Part shown: positions 32,961 to 43,410 of the stretch, one piece after another
Numbering within the stretch: the stretch's first letter is position 1
Layout: each line of letters starts with the position of its first letter
Notes under the pieces: model-generated
What the model saw: only the letters and a program-made list of their open reading frames with translations
The model's database searches: none
Told to the model about the DNA's origin: nothing
Assembly (NCBI GenBank): GCA_024734495.1
Contig: JALMQS010000187.1
Location: forward strand, 8,820,769-8,884,768
Direction of reading: 5' to 3'
DNA from: Forficula auricularia
Taxonomy: Eukaryota; Arthropoda; Insecta; Dermaptera; Forficulidae
Length of the DNA: 64,000 nt
Program-made: the position numbers and the translations under genes

Positions 32961-33208
32961 TATGTATAGGTACTTAGAATCAGCTCCGGTTTTGACGGTA
33001 TGTGTGTTTTCAATCAAAATACGAGTGTAGTTGAATTAATAAGTAACTTGATACGTTATAAAAGAAAACAATCAGAGTCTTGTAGAAAGTTCAAAGCAAT
33101 AGGAAGGAAGCTTCAAATCTACATAATATACCGATGTCGTTATCATCTTCTCTTAATATGCGAACCAAGTTATTAATAAAACTTGCCTCGTACGAGTATA
33201 TTAAAGCC
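32961..33208. other. Spacer between inverted J1 copies
   Basis: About 250 bp of non-element DNA between the two poly(A)/poly(T) tails. It would form the loop if the flanking copies paired. Confidence 0.6.
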
Positions 33209-33934
33209 TTTTTTTTTAATGCAATCGAATGCAAGAAGGGGTGCACCAGTAAAGATGCAGCCCCTATGGATCTAGAAATACCCTTGCATTACCGAAGAGA
33301 AGGGAAAGTTGATTAAGTGAGAGGGTGTAGACGTAGGTGTCTATGCACTCTGGTTTTGAAGGTTTGAAGATTATAGGTGCTGGGAAAGATAGAGGCTGGG
33401 AGAGAGTTCCAGTTCCTTGAAGTCATGGGGATATATGTATTCGCGAATGAAGTGGTCCTGCACTTTTCTGAATTTGACCGCGAGAGAGTGTTGGGAGTCG
33501 GCAAAACGCGTGCTACGTGCAAAGCATGCTTTGGGGGAATTATTGATTTTATCTCATCAGAGCACCTGCCGTGATAGTATCTATAGAAAAGGGAAAGGGC
33601 AGAGACATTTCTTCGATGAGCCAGCGAGTCGAGGGAGTCGGTGAGGGTAGAATCGTCAATTAGCCTGACGGCTCGTTTCTGAATTGCATTCATGGTAGCA
33701 AGAGAGTATTTTGAGCCTCCTCTCCATAGATGAGAGCCGTATTCGAGACAGGGGCGGATTTGGGCCTTGTAGATGGTGAGAAGTTGTGGTGGTTTGTAAA
33801 ATCGCTTGGACCTGAATAAGAAGCCAATCTTCCTTGCTGCAGATTTCGCCACAGAGGAGATGTGTTCATTCCAAGACAGGTCAGATGCGACAGAGACGCC
33901 CAACATGGATAGGCTATCACACATTTTCAGGGTT
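33209..33934 (-). pseudogene. Jockey-like reverse transcriptase C-terminus (J1, copy 6), inverted
   Basis: The longest clean J1 frame: 203 codons on the minus strand (33,924-33,313), reading MLGVSVASDLSWNEHISSVA, FLFRSKRFYKPPQLLTIYKA, QIRPCLEYGSHLWRGGSKYS, AIQKRAVRLIDDSTLTDSLD, HRRNVSALSLFYRYYHGRCS, EKCRTTSFANTYIPMTSRNW and ending NLQTFKTRVHRHLRLHPLT. This is the post-palm (thumb and C-terminal) part of the RT protein. The 3' UTR and poly(T) at 33,209-33,217 mark its tail. 5'-truncated at about 33,934 (CCCTGAAAATGTG boundary). It lacks the catalytic motifs, so not functional although its frame is open. Confidence 0.9.
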
Positions 33935-34020
33935 TTCAGTTATTTTCAAAAAGTTTCAAAAAACTAAAACAGTAGGTATAACGTCGATAATAAATATTAA
34001 TTAAAACAAGGATTGTAGGG

Positions 34021-34236
34021 AATTGGACAATAAATAAAAAACAGAGTTTTTATTAAATGGACCAGACATTTCGTCGATTTATTTCGACTTCCTCAGTGGC
34101 CTATCTTATCACTCTGCCAAATAGTGGAATTGTCTTTTGACAAAGAGTGATAAGATGGGCCACTGAGGAAGTCGAAATAAATCGACGAAACGTCTGGTCC
34201 ATTTAATAAAAACTATGTTTTTTATTTATTGTCCAA
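34021..34236. repeat. Long inverted repeat LIR-7 with two hammerhead-like cores
   Basis: Arms of about 88 bp (34,021-34,108 and 34,150-34,236) around a 40-bp loop. Each arm, in opposite orientation, carries GGCCA, CTGAGGA, A, a stem GTCGA / TCGAC with an AATAAA loop, GAAA(C/T), GTC, TGGTCC (plus: 34,157-34,200; minus: 34,101-34,059). GGGCCA and TGGTCC pair to close stem I. The sequence order is that of type I hammerhead ribozymes, with the palindromic ACGT at stem III allowing pairing only between two copies. A related copy lies at 57,661-58,014. Confidence 0.7.
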
Positions 34237-34794
34237 TTCTCTATTATTTTCGTTTTAACTAAAACAGTATTTTAAAAAGTAAAATTTAAAAAATCCAGCC
34301 TTTTATAATTTCTCTGTTTGGTAAAGTCATGACGATTGTCATATATCCCTTTAATTTGTCTTAAAAATAACTTTTGATATTCATTACAAAAACAAAGGGA
34401 ATAAAAGTTTTTCATCAGATAACAGGAAGCGTTTATGACAATTGTTTTCCCTTCAAGATCTCAACTGATTGTTTTGTGATATTATCGTCAAATCAGTAGA
34501 AAATCTCAAATGTTAACTACCGGTGCGATGGCAATCTAATAGCATTTAAAACACCATGATACTAATTCACCAAGATAGCATAATACTTCTTGTATAATCA
34601 TTTCTATTAAGCTGCATTAAGTGAGTTGATGAGCATATTAATATAGCTATATAATAAAATAAATTTAAAAAACAAAAATTGAGGCATGTAGTGCACAACT
34701 CATGGGTTTCACTTACCACGTATCAATAGCAAACCTACTTAAAATAAAATAATCAAAGGATATTTAATTAAATTTAAAGTTTTCTTTTTCATAT
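34237..34794. other. AT-rich spacer
   Basis: Nothing recognised. Confidence 0.4.
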
Positions 34795-34798
34795 TTAA

Positions 34799-36185
34799 GG
34801 TAGTTGTATCACCACATGCATTTTCTTAGGATTTTTTTGAAATTTAGACAGATTATTATTTAAATAATTCTGCATCGATTGGTGGCAAAACGAACAATTT
34901 ATTATAGTTCCGGAGATATTAAATACCAAAGATAGAGTTTTTCAGACTGTTATACATTGCACTAAACCGGATAGTAGAAAGTTTAAATACATATATAATT
35001 ATAATTAAGGTAGTTGTTTCGCGACAATACTAGCAAAAAGTTAATGCTAGAGTATATAGAACAGACAATAAGGATTCATAATTCATAAGCCAAAAACTTT
35101 TTGCTGTATGTATACCACTACTAGCCAACCGTTCTCGTTTGACAAATCTGGCATCATTGTCAGAGCTTGAATATTTTTATCATAGAAACGACAGATAAAA
35201 TACATTATAAAGGTCGATTTATTAAACAAAAAGTTCTTAATAAACGATTAAAAGCTGTTGCGACAAAACGCTGAAGCGAAAAAACGTCGAAAAAGTACTA
35301 AAGTTAATCCACTTTTTAGGTTAAATATATACGTTGTTGCCATCTTGATTTTAGTGTAAATTTTTCATTATTTATTAATTATTATCTCAAAAAACTGTGT
35401 TGTTAAAATTTTCTTAAAACATATATTAGTTATTGTTTAATGTTGGTTTAGTTTTTTATAAGAATGGTAAGAAGAGTTTCTTAATTATAATTAAACATGT
35501 ATGTAATCTTTCCGATATCCCGTATAGTGCAAAGTATAAGAGTCTGAAAAACTCTATCTTTGGAATTTAATATCTCCGGAACTATATTGTTCATATATTT
35601 CGTTTTGCCACCAATCAATGCAGAAGTATTTAAATAATAATCTATTTAAATTAAAAAAAATTTTAAGAAAACCCATATGGTGAAACAACTGCCATAATAA
35701 ACTCTTCTTACGATTGTTATAAAAAACTAAACCAACATTGAACAATAACTAATCAATTTTTTAAGAAAATTGTAATTCATAGTTACGATACAGTTTCTGA
35801 GATAATCATTAATAAATAATGAAAAATTTACACTAAAAAAAAGCTTGCCACAACGCATTTATTTAACCTAAAAAGTGAGTAACTTTAGTACTTTTTTTTG
35901 ACGTTTTTTCGCTTCTGCCATTGTCGCAACAGCTTTCAATCGGTTATTAAGAACTTGTTGTTTTATAAATCTCGGTTTATAATGTACTTTATCTGACATT
36001 TCTATTATAAAATATATACAAGCTCGGACAGTGTTGCCAGATTTGTCAAACGAGCACGGGATTGGCTAGTAGTGGTGCATAAACAGCAAAAAGTTTTGTG
36101 CTTATGAATTATGAATCCTTATTGTCTGTAGTATGTCTATACTCTAGCATTAACTTTTTGCTACTATTGTCGTGATACAATTACC
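34799..36185. mobile_element. TTAA MITE copy b (outer), interrupted by its own relative
   Basis: Left end GGTAGTTGTATCACC after TTAA (34,795-34,798); right end GTGATACAATTACC before TTAA (36,186-36,189). Collinear with copy a (16,038-16,879): GACAGATTATTATTT, CTGCATCGATTGGT, GTTCCGGAGATATTAAAT on the left; TTGTCGCAACAGCTTTCAAT, ATAATGTACTTTATCTGACA and GTGTTGCCAGATTTGTCAAA on the right. At the internal TTAA (35,005-35,008) an inverted sister copy (35,009-35,693) is inserted. No transposase. Confidence 0.85.
35009..35693. mobile_element. TTAA MITE copy c (inner), 685 bp, inverted
   Basis: Termini GGTAGTTGTTTCGCGACAAT and ATGGTGAAACAACTGCC. Preceded by TTAA (35,005-35,008) and followed by ATAA (35,694-35,697), a TTAA duplication with one substitution. 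The outer element resumes immediately after (TAAACTCTTCTTACG, matching AAACTCTTCTTACC at 16,264). A complete uninterrupted member, about 690 bp, with no ORF that resembles a transposase. Confidence 0.88.
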
Positions 36186-36204
36186 TTAATTAAGTTTATC
36201 TATT

Positions 36205-36455
36205 TGCATGTTGCCCTGGACTCTCTCCTCTTCCCCTAATTTTGATCACCCTCTGAACCCCTAAACCTATGTAGGATTATAATTTTGTACACTATCAAGA
36301 GAAAAACAATTAATCCTCCTCTCGGGCTGTAGGGTTCCCAGAATTGGAGGGAGGATAGAGTCCAGAGGGCATTATAGGGTTGGTGGAACAGAGGAGGATC
36401 AAAGGCAGAGAATGGGATCCAGGAGAAGTCCCCTGGCTAGCAAGAGGCACGCCGA
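36205..36455 (+). mobile_element. Helitron Hel1 3' fragment
   Basis: Ends CCCCTGGCTAGCAAGAGGCA CGCCGAAT, matching the Hel1-R 3' region (CCCCTGGTTAGCAAGAGGGC CGCCGAAG) and broken inside the terminal hairpin. Upstream are decayed GGGTT/CCCCTAA tracts of the former G-rich minisatellite. No 5' end. Confidence 0.6.
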
Positions 36456-36880
36456 ATGTATTAATGTGGACCTGGACCTAGAGAATGGGCTTGAGAGGCT
36501 GGAATGCAGGCAGAGCGGCTGGTAGGCTTATTGGGGCCAAGGTTGCTTTCGTTTCACCTCTCTTCTTGGATCTCCCACCCACCCTTTTCTAGAAAGACAT
36601 TCCGAGAAAGATCTGCCCATGAAATTATCAATGGTAAGTGCCTTGGGTCCAGAAACCTCTACTTTTTAGGCAGTTTAAAACTGCAGAGTCAATTTCGGTT
36701 CCAGGCAATTGAATCCTGTAAGAATACAACCTGTTAATGATATTGATGACAAACGTATCTCTTTTGTCGCCTTCGTTTATTAGATTACTAATGACTTCCT
36801 GAGCTCCGGCTTGGGAATGAATAGCTAGACAAAAGAGAAGCCGAACTTGAAGGGGTTTTAACAAATTCAATTGATTCAAT
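36456..36880. other. Unique balanced block with possible exons
   Basis: Non-repetitive and less A+T-rich. Plus strand: a long pyrimidine tract ending CCCACCCACCCTTTTCTAG, a 41-nt open segment (36,593-36,633) and a consensus donor GTAAGT (36,634-36,639). Minus strand: an 83-codon open frame (36,879-36,628) with AQEVISNLINEGDKRDTFV after an acceptor-like CTTCTCTTTTGTCTAG. Only one strand can be right; I cannot decide and recognise no family. Could be a host exon. Confidence 0.3.
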
Positions 36881-37710
36881 TGAAAAGGAATATATATACC
36901 TACCTATATATACAAAGAAAAAGATTTCGTTGATCTCCTTTTTTCAGTAATATTTTTATAAATCATTTTATAGATTCACTTTCTATAGTATTTAATATTT
37001 ACTGGAAAAGAATAAAAGTTATTTTTTGCTCATTTCATCTTTTTGTCGGTTGTTCAATTATTATTGAAATAACTAAGACCATCATTAGATCTTTTATTGA
37101 AATTTCTTGAATTAATGATGTTTCTGTTTTTTACTCAAGCTCAATTAGTTTTTATAAAAATCTTTTTTTAATTTAAAAGCAAATATTTAATTTATTCAAG
37201 AGCAAGGGTTGTTCTACAAGAGATAGGGACTAAAGATCCCTCTCTCCAGAGGCTTTAAACTTAAACGATAATTATTCATTCATACGATACATAAATAATA
37301 CAGATTATATTCAGAGGTTTAGTCAACAGCCTTGGCATGTACCCAAAGAATAATTGAAAATAAGCAATTTTTTTGAAGTGGGTGACCCTCTTAAGATATC
37401 ATACCATAAGCTATTTTATAACTTTCCCATTAATATTATTTCTCTCATTGTAATGGGCTTTCACTTCTCCCTTCCCCCTAAACTTTCATCCTTAAATTCA
37501 AAAAATTTTAAATTACCTCAAAATTTATATGAATAGGTTACAACAGACCAATAAGAATATAGATGTTCAAGCATGAAAAATCAATTTTCGAAAGGAGTTT
37601 GATAAAAATAGTTATTTAACACATATTACAGGCGTAAAATATAATCCAGAATTAATGCAAAGCAGCTCAAGGATAATTAAATAAATTGACATGTTCTGAT
37701 GTGGCCATCT
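36881..37710. other. AT-rich spacer
   Basis: No gene. 60-codon ORF (37,354-37,536) without motif. Confidence 0.4.
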
Positions 37711-37714
37711 ATTT

Positions 37715-38454
37715 GACTTTACCATACAATTCTGGTTGAGTTTAGTACAAGGGCCTAGATTTTAATTTTTTGACCCTACAACCCCTCCTACTCATTTTGA
37801 GCGGTTAGTTTTTGAATTTTTAGTCTTCTGGTAGCCTACTGATTATGTATACACAATTTGGTTGAGTTTGGTCCAAGGGCCTAGATTTTCAATTTTCGAC
37901 CCCCCTTCCCGCCCCCTCCCATTTTCGGGGGTTTGTTTTTGAATTTTCCGTGTTCTGGGGTGACCCCTACACCTCCCTAATTTTAGCGCCAGGAAAAAAA
38001 TATTTTCGTTATTATTAGGTTCATTTTATAGTATATATTTCATTTTTGTTTTTTTAGTTTGAAAATAAAATAATTTTAAATTTTAACCCCCCCCCCCCTC
38101 CTCAATTTTGGGTCGATATGCACCAAAATCTAATCAGCTCTTAATCTCAATGCACCAAAACTATCTGTGAAATTTTTGTTTTGATATTCACACTAGTTTT
38201 TGACCTAGCTCGTCTACAAAATTTGGTAACGCACAGAATAACTAACAGACATTTTGACAAAACAGTTATTATCTCGAAAAATATAATTTTTTCAATGTTC
38301 GCTTATTAGAGCTTTTTAGTAGACCGAAATGCCATGGTTTCGTCCATTTTTTTTAATAAAAATAGTTTCAGCCGTTTTTGAAATATTTCGATAAAAAGAA
38401 GCAAAATACAACTTTTTTACAATACATGACCATACCCTCCCTGTATGGTAAAGT
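37715..38454. mobile_element. M-family MITE, full copy (inverted orientation)
   Basis: Termini GACTTTACCATACAATTCTG and CTGTATGGTAAAGT. The interior has two minisatellite units (GTTGAGTTTGGTCCAAGGGC; ATTATGTATACACAATTTGG), a CCCCCCCCCCTCCTC tract, CAATGCACCAAAACTATCTG, ACATTTTGACAAAACAGTTA and CGTTTTTGAAATATTTCG. It runs opposite to the copy at 20,896. Outer flank GTTCTGATGTGGCCATCT is shared with other copies. No ORF. Confidence 0.82.
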
Positions 38455-38460
38455 AAAAAC

Positions 38461-38625
38461 AAAATTCCGAACAAAATAAATTTATTGGAAAGAGATTTTT
38501 ATCCTCTTACAACTCGACATTTCTGAGGATCTTCCATCCTTCCTCATAAGATCCTCCGAAACGTCGTTTTTTAAAAGGATAAAAATCTCTTTCCAATCAA
38601 TTTATTTTGTTCGGAATTTTGCTTT
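38461..38625. repeat. Long inverted repeat LIR-8 with hammerhead-like core
   Basis: The arm AAATTCCGAACAAAATAAAT TTATTGGAAAGAGATTTTTA TCCT is mirrored at 38,575-38,625. The centre contains CTGAGGATCTT ... AAGATCC TCCGAAACGTC (about 38,531-38,577): a CTGAGGA core, a seven-pair stem and GAAAC GTC. Abuts the M-family MITE. Confidence 0.65.
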
Positions 38626-39998
38626 TTCATTGTCCTTGGGCTATCTTCCATCCATTCTCCATCTAAATACTACCAGTCCGTCTCTCCAAAAAGAAAATAC
38701 TTCTATTATATGTGTGTAAAATACAATCTTTAAATTATTGGTTAGATTATAATATAAAATTTTATTTTTTCGAAATATTGTCAATACGTTTTGCTTCATA
38801 CCTTAATCATAAAAACATATTTATCCCTCTCAATTCAGAATCAAATCTCAATTGCTGGTTAAGTATGAATTTAAAAATTATTTTATATTCTTAGATATTC
38901 AAGAAATGATAACATAAATTTATTTTTAATCTATTTCTAAATAGTAGTTAAAAACCTAATTACATATAATATGATTAAAGGACAGATTTAGCGTATTAGT
39001 CTATTTTTACCTCTTGAACGTAAAACTCATGCAAATGAGATATAATGCATTTTATGTTATTACGAGTATAGAAATATACATTTTTAATGTCTATTTTTCT
39101 GCCCATTTCGAATTGTTAGTCCCTATAATTCGTCCCAGAATTATAATAATAATAATATTTAAAAAATAAGATTTTCTTGCATAAAGATAATCTATTATAC
39201 TCGAAATATTTCAATTTTTATTAAAGATAAAAAAAAACAAAAATAAAAAAAATGGTGTATTTAAAGCGATCATTATCCTTAGATACAAATTTTTTCAATA
39301 AGAAAAACATCGATAAATTCTTTTAATCGTTTTTTTGTTCTCTGGGAAAAAAAGATTTATGTTGGTATAAAACGATTTATATTTTTTTATTGGAAGCAAC
39401 GAAAAATAATTCTAGATGATAAATGATCCAAGATCTGTTCATTGTTTTAAAGCCCCTTGGTGAAATCAAGAGGGCGACGAGATTATAACCAAATCCATTA
39501 GAATGAATGGAAAAAAATTTAATATTTATTTGTAGGAATTATAAAAAATTGAAGATTGAAACCAGACCATGAATGAATAAATGGCTTATAAAAATCAAAT
39601 TATTCAATTGATTTTGATTTAAAAGGATGTTTTTGATTTAATAAAATATTAAAGAAATTTTCTAAATGCATAATCACGCAGTTACACACACGCGAAAATA
39701 TGGTATGCTGTTAGATATTAAATAATAATGACAAGAGACTCCATTTACCTTTCCTTATTAATTTGCAGAGATCATTTATTATTTATTTTGATTTGAAAAA
39801 CGCCTTTGAGGTAGGCAAATGATAGAAAATCAAAGAAATCGCGTTCATCCTAAATGAATTATCATGAACAGTGGAAATATAATTAGAATATAACCTCCTT
39901 TTTTCAAAGTCGGTCAAAAATTAGTTTATATATTATATATCCATGGATCCCGTGGATGCGGGCATCCCCCAAATTCCAAAATGTCAAGTGTATTTGTT
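38626..39998. other. AT-rich spacer
   Basis: Nothing recognised; several A-runs. Confidence 0.45.
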
Positions 39999-40116
39999 AT
40001 TGAAGGAGACAATAAAAAAGTGTGTCTTCTGCAGGAATTATAAATTCGTATAGTATCGTTATAAATAAAATTTATAATTCTACCAGAAGACACACTCTTT
40101 TATTGTCTCCTTCAAT
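39999..40116. repeat. Long inverted repeat LIR-9
   Basis: ATTGAAGGAGACAATAAAAA AGTGTGTCTTCTGCAG, GAATTATAAATT and the mirrored copy ending CTTTTATTGTCTCCTTCAAT. Arms of about 50 bp, nearly perfect, loop about 15 bp. Confidence 0.82.
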
Positions 40117-40600
40117 ATATAAAAATTCTACTACCCTCGGTACAAAAACTTTCACTGTATTTGTTATATTTAAATTTTTTTTAAATTTAAAAACACTTTC
40201 AATAAATAATATACAAGTAATTCATTTGATGTTATATAAAATTAAAAATTTACGGAGCTTTTTAACGTTATCAAATTTAAAGAATATAAAAAAAATATTC
40301 CAGATTTCCTATTTTAATCACTTCAGCTATCTTATGGAAAATATTTTGATTTTATAAGGTTAAAAAGTGAATTAATTTACATGTACTCGTCTCATAACGT
40401 TCATTTAAAATCTATAAATTGTATTAAAATAATCTGCAACGGATCGTTGCTAAACTTTATCCAAATTTATTTGAAATATTAATATGTTTATTCCTTTATT
40501 ATTAATCAGATATCATTTGCTATTTGCAGTTCATGTTGACTTTAAGTAAAAAATAATGATCGATTCTCATTTAATAGTCGAGGAATAACCATTCTACATT
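40117..40600. other. AT-rich spacer
   Basis: 111-codon ORF (40,022-40,357) spans the LIR arm and A+T-rich DNA; no motif, judged random. Confidence 0.4.
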
Positions 40601-40960
40601 GAATTTTGACGTTTCGGTTATTATTGGTAACCATTGCTGAGGACATGGAGGAATCGAGCTATATTACCGATCAAATAAATAAATTTTAAAGTTTTTTCTT
40701 TTTAAATTTTGGTAAAATAAGGAATTTAAAAAAAAGTACAATCTTACTCTAGAGTAAAGTACTTTAAAATATACTTTTACTAAAAACTTTGTTTAACCTT
40801 TTTTGTTGTCCCCAAGATACTTAATTAGGATATTAAATTTCATCAAAATTGGTTAAGTCATTTTCAAGATATTTAGAAAAAACTAAAAAAGTACCGAAAT
40901 AAAGTACTAATGTTTGTGGGCTGATATGTACCAAAAACTAATCAGCGCTTCATTTTGTTA
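40600..40960. repeat. Degraded repeat related to 45.6 kb and 53.4 kb
   Basis: The minus strand reads CAATGGTTACCAATAATAAC CGAAACGTC (40,645-40,609), and the segment at 45,690-45,715 has the same CAATGGTTATCAATAATAAC CGAAATGTC. 40,735-40,790 (CTTACTCTAGAGTAAAGTAC TTTAAAATATA) is inverted at 53,440-53,480. This suggests a dispersed element with the GAAAC(G)TC core of the hammerhead-like repeats. Confidence 0.45.
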
Positions 40961-41034
40961 AACTAATGGTAGGTTTTCAATTTCATTTCAATCGGCGCAA
41001 AGGTGTGGAAAAAATCGTGGACGAAAAAAACGAT

Positions 41035-41090
41035 AACACACACACACACACACATACACATCCATCCATCCATCCATCCATCCATCCCCA
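41035..41090. repeat. ACAC and ATCC microsatellite
   Basis: A tract of CA repeats followed by five to six CATC units. It follows TTTCATTTCAATCGGCGCAA, which resembles the 3' tails of dispersed repeats that end in CAGA/CACA tracts. Confidence 0.85.
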
Positions 41091-41169
41091 CGCACTTCCA
41101 AAAAAAATGGCACTTTATGGCTTCTCGACGAGACCCCATGTAATTTTTGGCAAAATCTTCACGTGCTAA

Positions 41170-43190
41170 AATTCAACCTAATTGAATACTACAATTTGTG
41201 ACCTTAATTGAGTCCATTGGGTTCCTTAGTCTTTACCTGAGGACTCTTTGAAGTCCCGCTTGGCGCGAGAGCGATTACAATACTTTACCCATGCTACGCA
41301 TTGGATAAAGTAAAAATTAATCGTGCAAGAGGAACTAACAGATGTTTTGGAAAAAGTATTTGTGTCAATGAAGTCCAATTGAATATTCCTTCTCTCTCTA
41401 TAATGGGTACCTATCGTTTTGGTCCGAGTGCAAAAGGCCATTACTAGAATAATAGAAATTAAGAAATTAATCTCTAATAGTCTGAAACATGTTCGAACTT
41501 GTATTTGTCATCCTTGCAATGTCTTCTTAGATCTAAAGAAAAAGAGATCATTCTATCCGTGCTCTTTGCAGTTATTTTCATCCATCAGATATTAATGAAA
41601 GAATCGCTCACCCGCACATCAAATAATAAAAAAGCCAAGACTTGGTACTCTAGAGCTGGCCTGGCAATGATTAATAAACTTAAACGGTAGCATTGCAAAC
41701 ACCCGTTGAGTTTGTGTTCATTCTTGAATGCCATTTCCAAGTAGGAACATCTGTGTCTTAATTATGGCTAGTAAAATGAACATATTTTATGATAAATTAA
41801 GTGAGTTAATGAAGACATATATGTTGTTCATCAGTATTTTAACTATACACCAGAACGTTAAGTTCTGACCCACTTTGCCAAAATGGTGGGTATTGCGGGT
41901 TTTCTCGATTTTATCATTAATTGATTGTTATGTAAGCAAAAACGAAGTCTTAAACATCATATGGTGATTGGTCAATCTGCTATTTTTATTGTTCTTGGTC
42001 TAACATTGGAAAGTTTTTGTGATTCTAAAAATCTTCAACAAGATTTATACGACATGAATGGCCTTCTTTATACCATGTTAATTTAATTTATACGGTAAGA
42101 GCAGGACACAGTCCTGAAGAGAGATATTTGTTGAGATTTGCTACTTGACAATGAGGGAGACCCTGGTGGATTCGAGGGCGGAAAATTCCATCGCAGCTTG
42201 GTAAAGAGCTCTCTTTCTTTCTATGAGATCGTGGTCCCTCGTTTCTTTTTTTGTGCTCTGTCCGATTGTGGATGCTGGAGAGAGGCTTTTAGGTAGCTTT
42301 CTAGAATCTAAACGTAACAACCAAGCGTGTGGCATGTAATCAGCGGAAAAGGACTATCTCTTTTAGGACGAAACTCTCATTATAATAATCGGATTTTTTA
42401 TATCACCTAACTTAATGGTTCTGGACATTGATATTTATCTTAGAAATTAATTGATTAGGACAATTTAACACGAGATTGAATTTCTTGTTTATAGGGTGCT
42501 TATTCACTCGAATAAAATGAGAGAGAATTTGGAATTGATTGGGGTCAAATAAAGATAAACGTAATAAAATCATAAATAACTAAGTCATTAAACGATTCTT
42601 GATAGATAGGATATCGTAATCATTCTGTATACTTAAAAATTGTATTTATTCATAGAATAAAAAAAATAATACATTGAAATTAAATTTATATAAATAAAAA
42701 GTGAATTTTAATACAAGGTTATTAATTCTAAATCATTTGGTAATCACAAAAATAAATTAGTACTATAATCTAATGGCTGTCAACAATTTAAGACAACCGT
42801 GAAAGCAATATATACAGTTTTACTAATTGTTTTTCTGTTAGTTCCCACTGGCTCGGTAGTTATCGCATTATCAATGAAAAAGAAGAAGCATTCTCCACTC
42901 CATCTTTGTTGCTTGAAACAACATAGAAAGTAAAATACTAGAATTTGAAATAAATAAATTAAACAATATATCTTTGGCTTAATAAAAAATATTGTAATCT
43001 AACAAACGTATTTGCAAACTTGTTAGTCCCTATGATTTTTAGAGACTGGAACTCTCTTTCCGGTGACATATACCTTTCAAGACGCTTCTCAGTATTTTAA
43101 ACTCCGACCCAATTCCTGAAATCTCATATTCTTCTTTTCACTATGCAGGTGTTCGTTCCATTGACATTTTCAGATCATTCATCTGCTTCC
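41170..43190. other. Spacer with one balanced island (42,100-42,340)
   Basis: 42,100-42,340 is less A+T-rich and holds a 64-codon minus frame (42,335-42,141) with DHDLIERKRALYQAAMEFSA, preceded by an acceptor-like CTCTCTCCAG. It may be a remnant exon but has no family match known to me. A tRNA-, rRNA- or TE-type match is not apparent. The rest is featureless. Confidence 0.3.
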
Positions 43191-43199
43191 TTGGTTGTT

Positions 43200-43260
43200 C
43201 CTTATTAATCCTGAAGAAGGATGGAATATCTTTCGAAACTTCAGTGTTAAAGAAAAAAAT
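43200..43260 (+). ncRNA. Hammerhead-like core, degenerate
   Basis: CTGAAGAAGGATGGAATATC TTTCGAAACTTC (about 43,213-43,245). CTGAAGA, an AAGGAT/ATCTTT imperfect stem and CGAAAC are present, but the cleavage triplet is CTTC rather than GTC. Likely a decayed relative of the 38.5-kb repeat, which shares the following AATTTTGCTTTTTC-like tail. Confidence 0.35.
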
Positions 43261-43410
43261 TATGTTCCAATAAAAAATTTTTTTTTAGAATTTGTAGTTT
43301 TCGTTATCCTTAGCCTGCTTTTCCATCACTTCTCCAATCAATTTTGTGACTAGGAAAGAAAATGCTTGTAATTTATTATATTAAATAAAAATAATGTAAT
43401 CTCTAAAGGC

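Noticed and set aside
40022..40357. 111-codon ORF
   Set aside because: Starts in an inverted-repeat arm and continues in low-complexity A+T-rich DNA; no motif.
41035..41090. CRISPR-like short repeat array
   Set aside because: It is an uninterrupted microsatellite with no spacers, and the context is eukaryotic.
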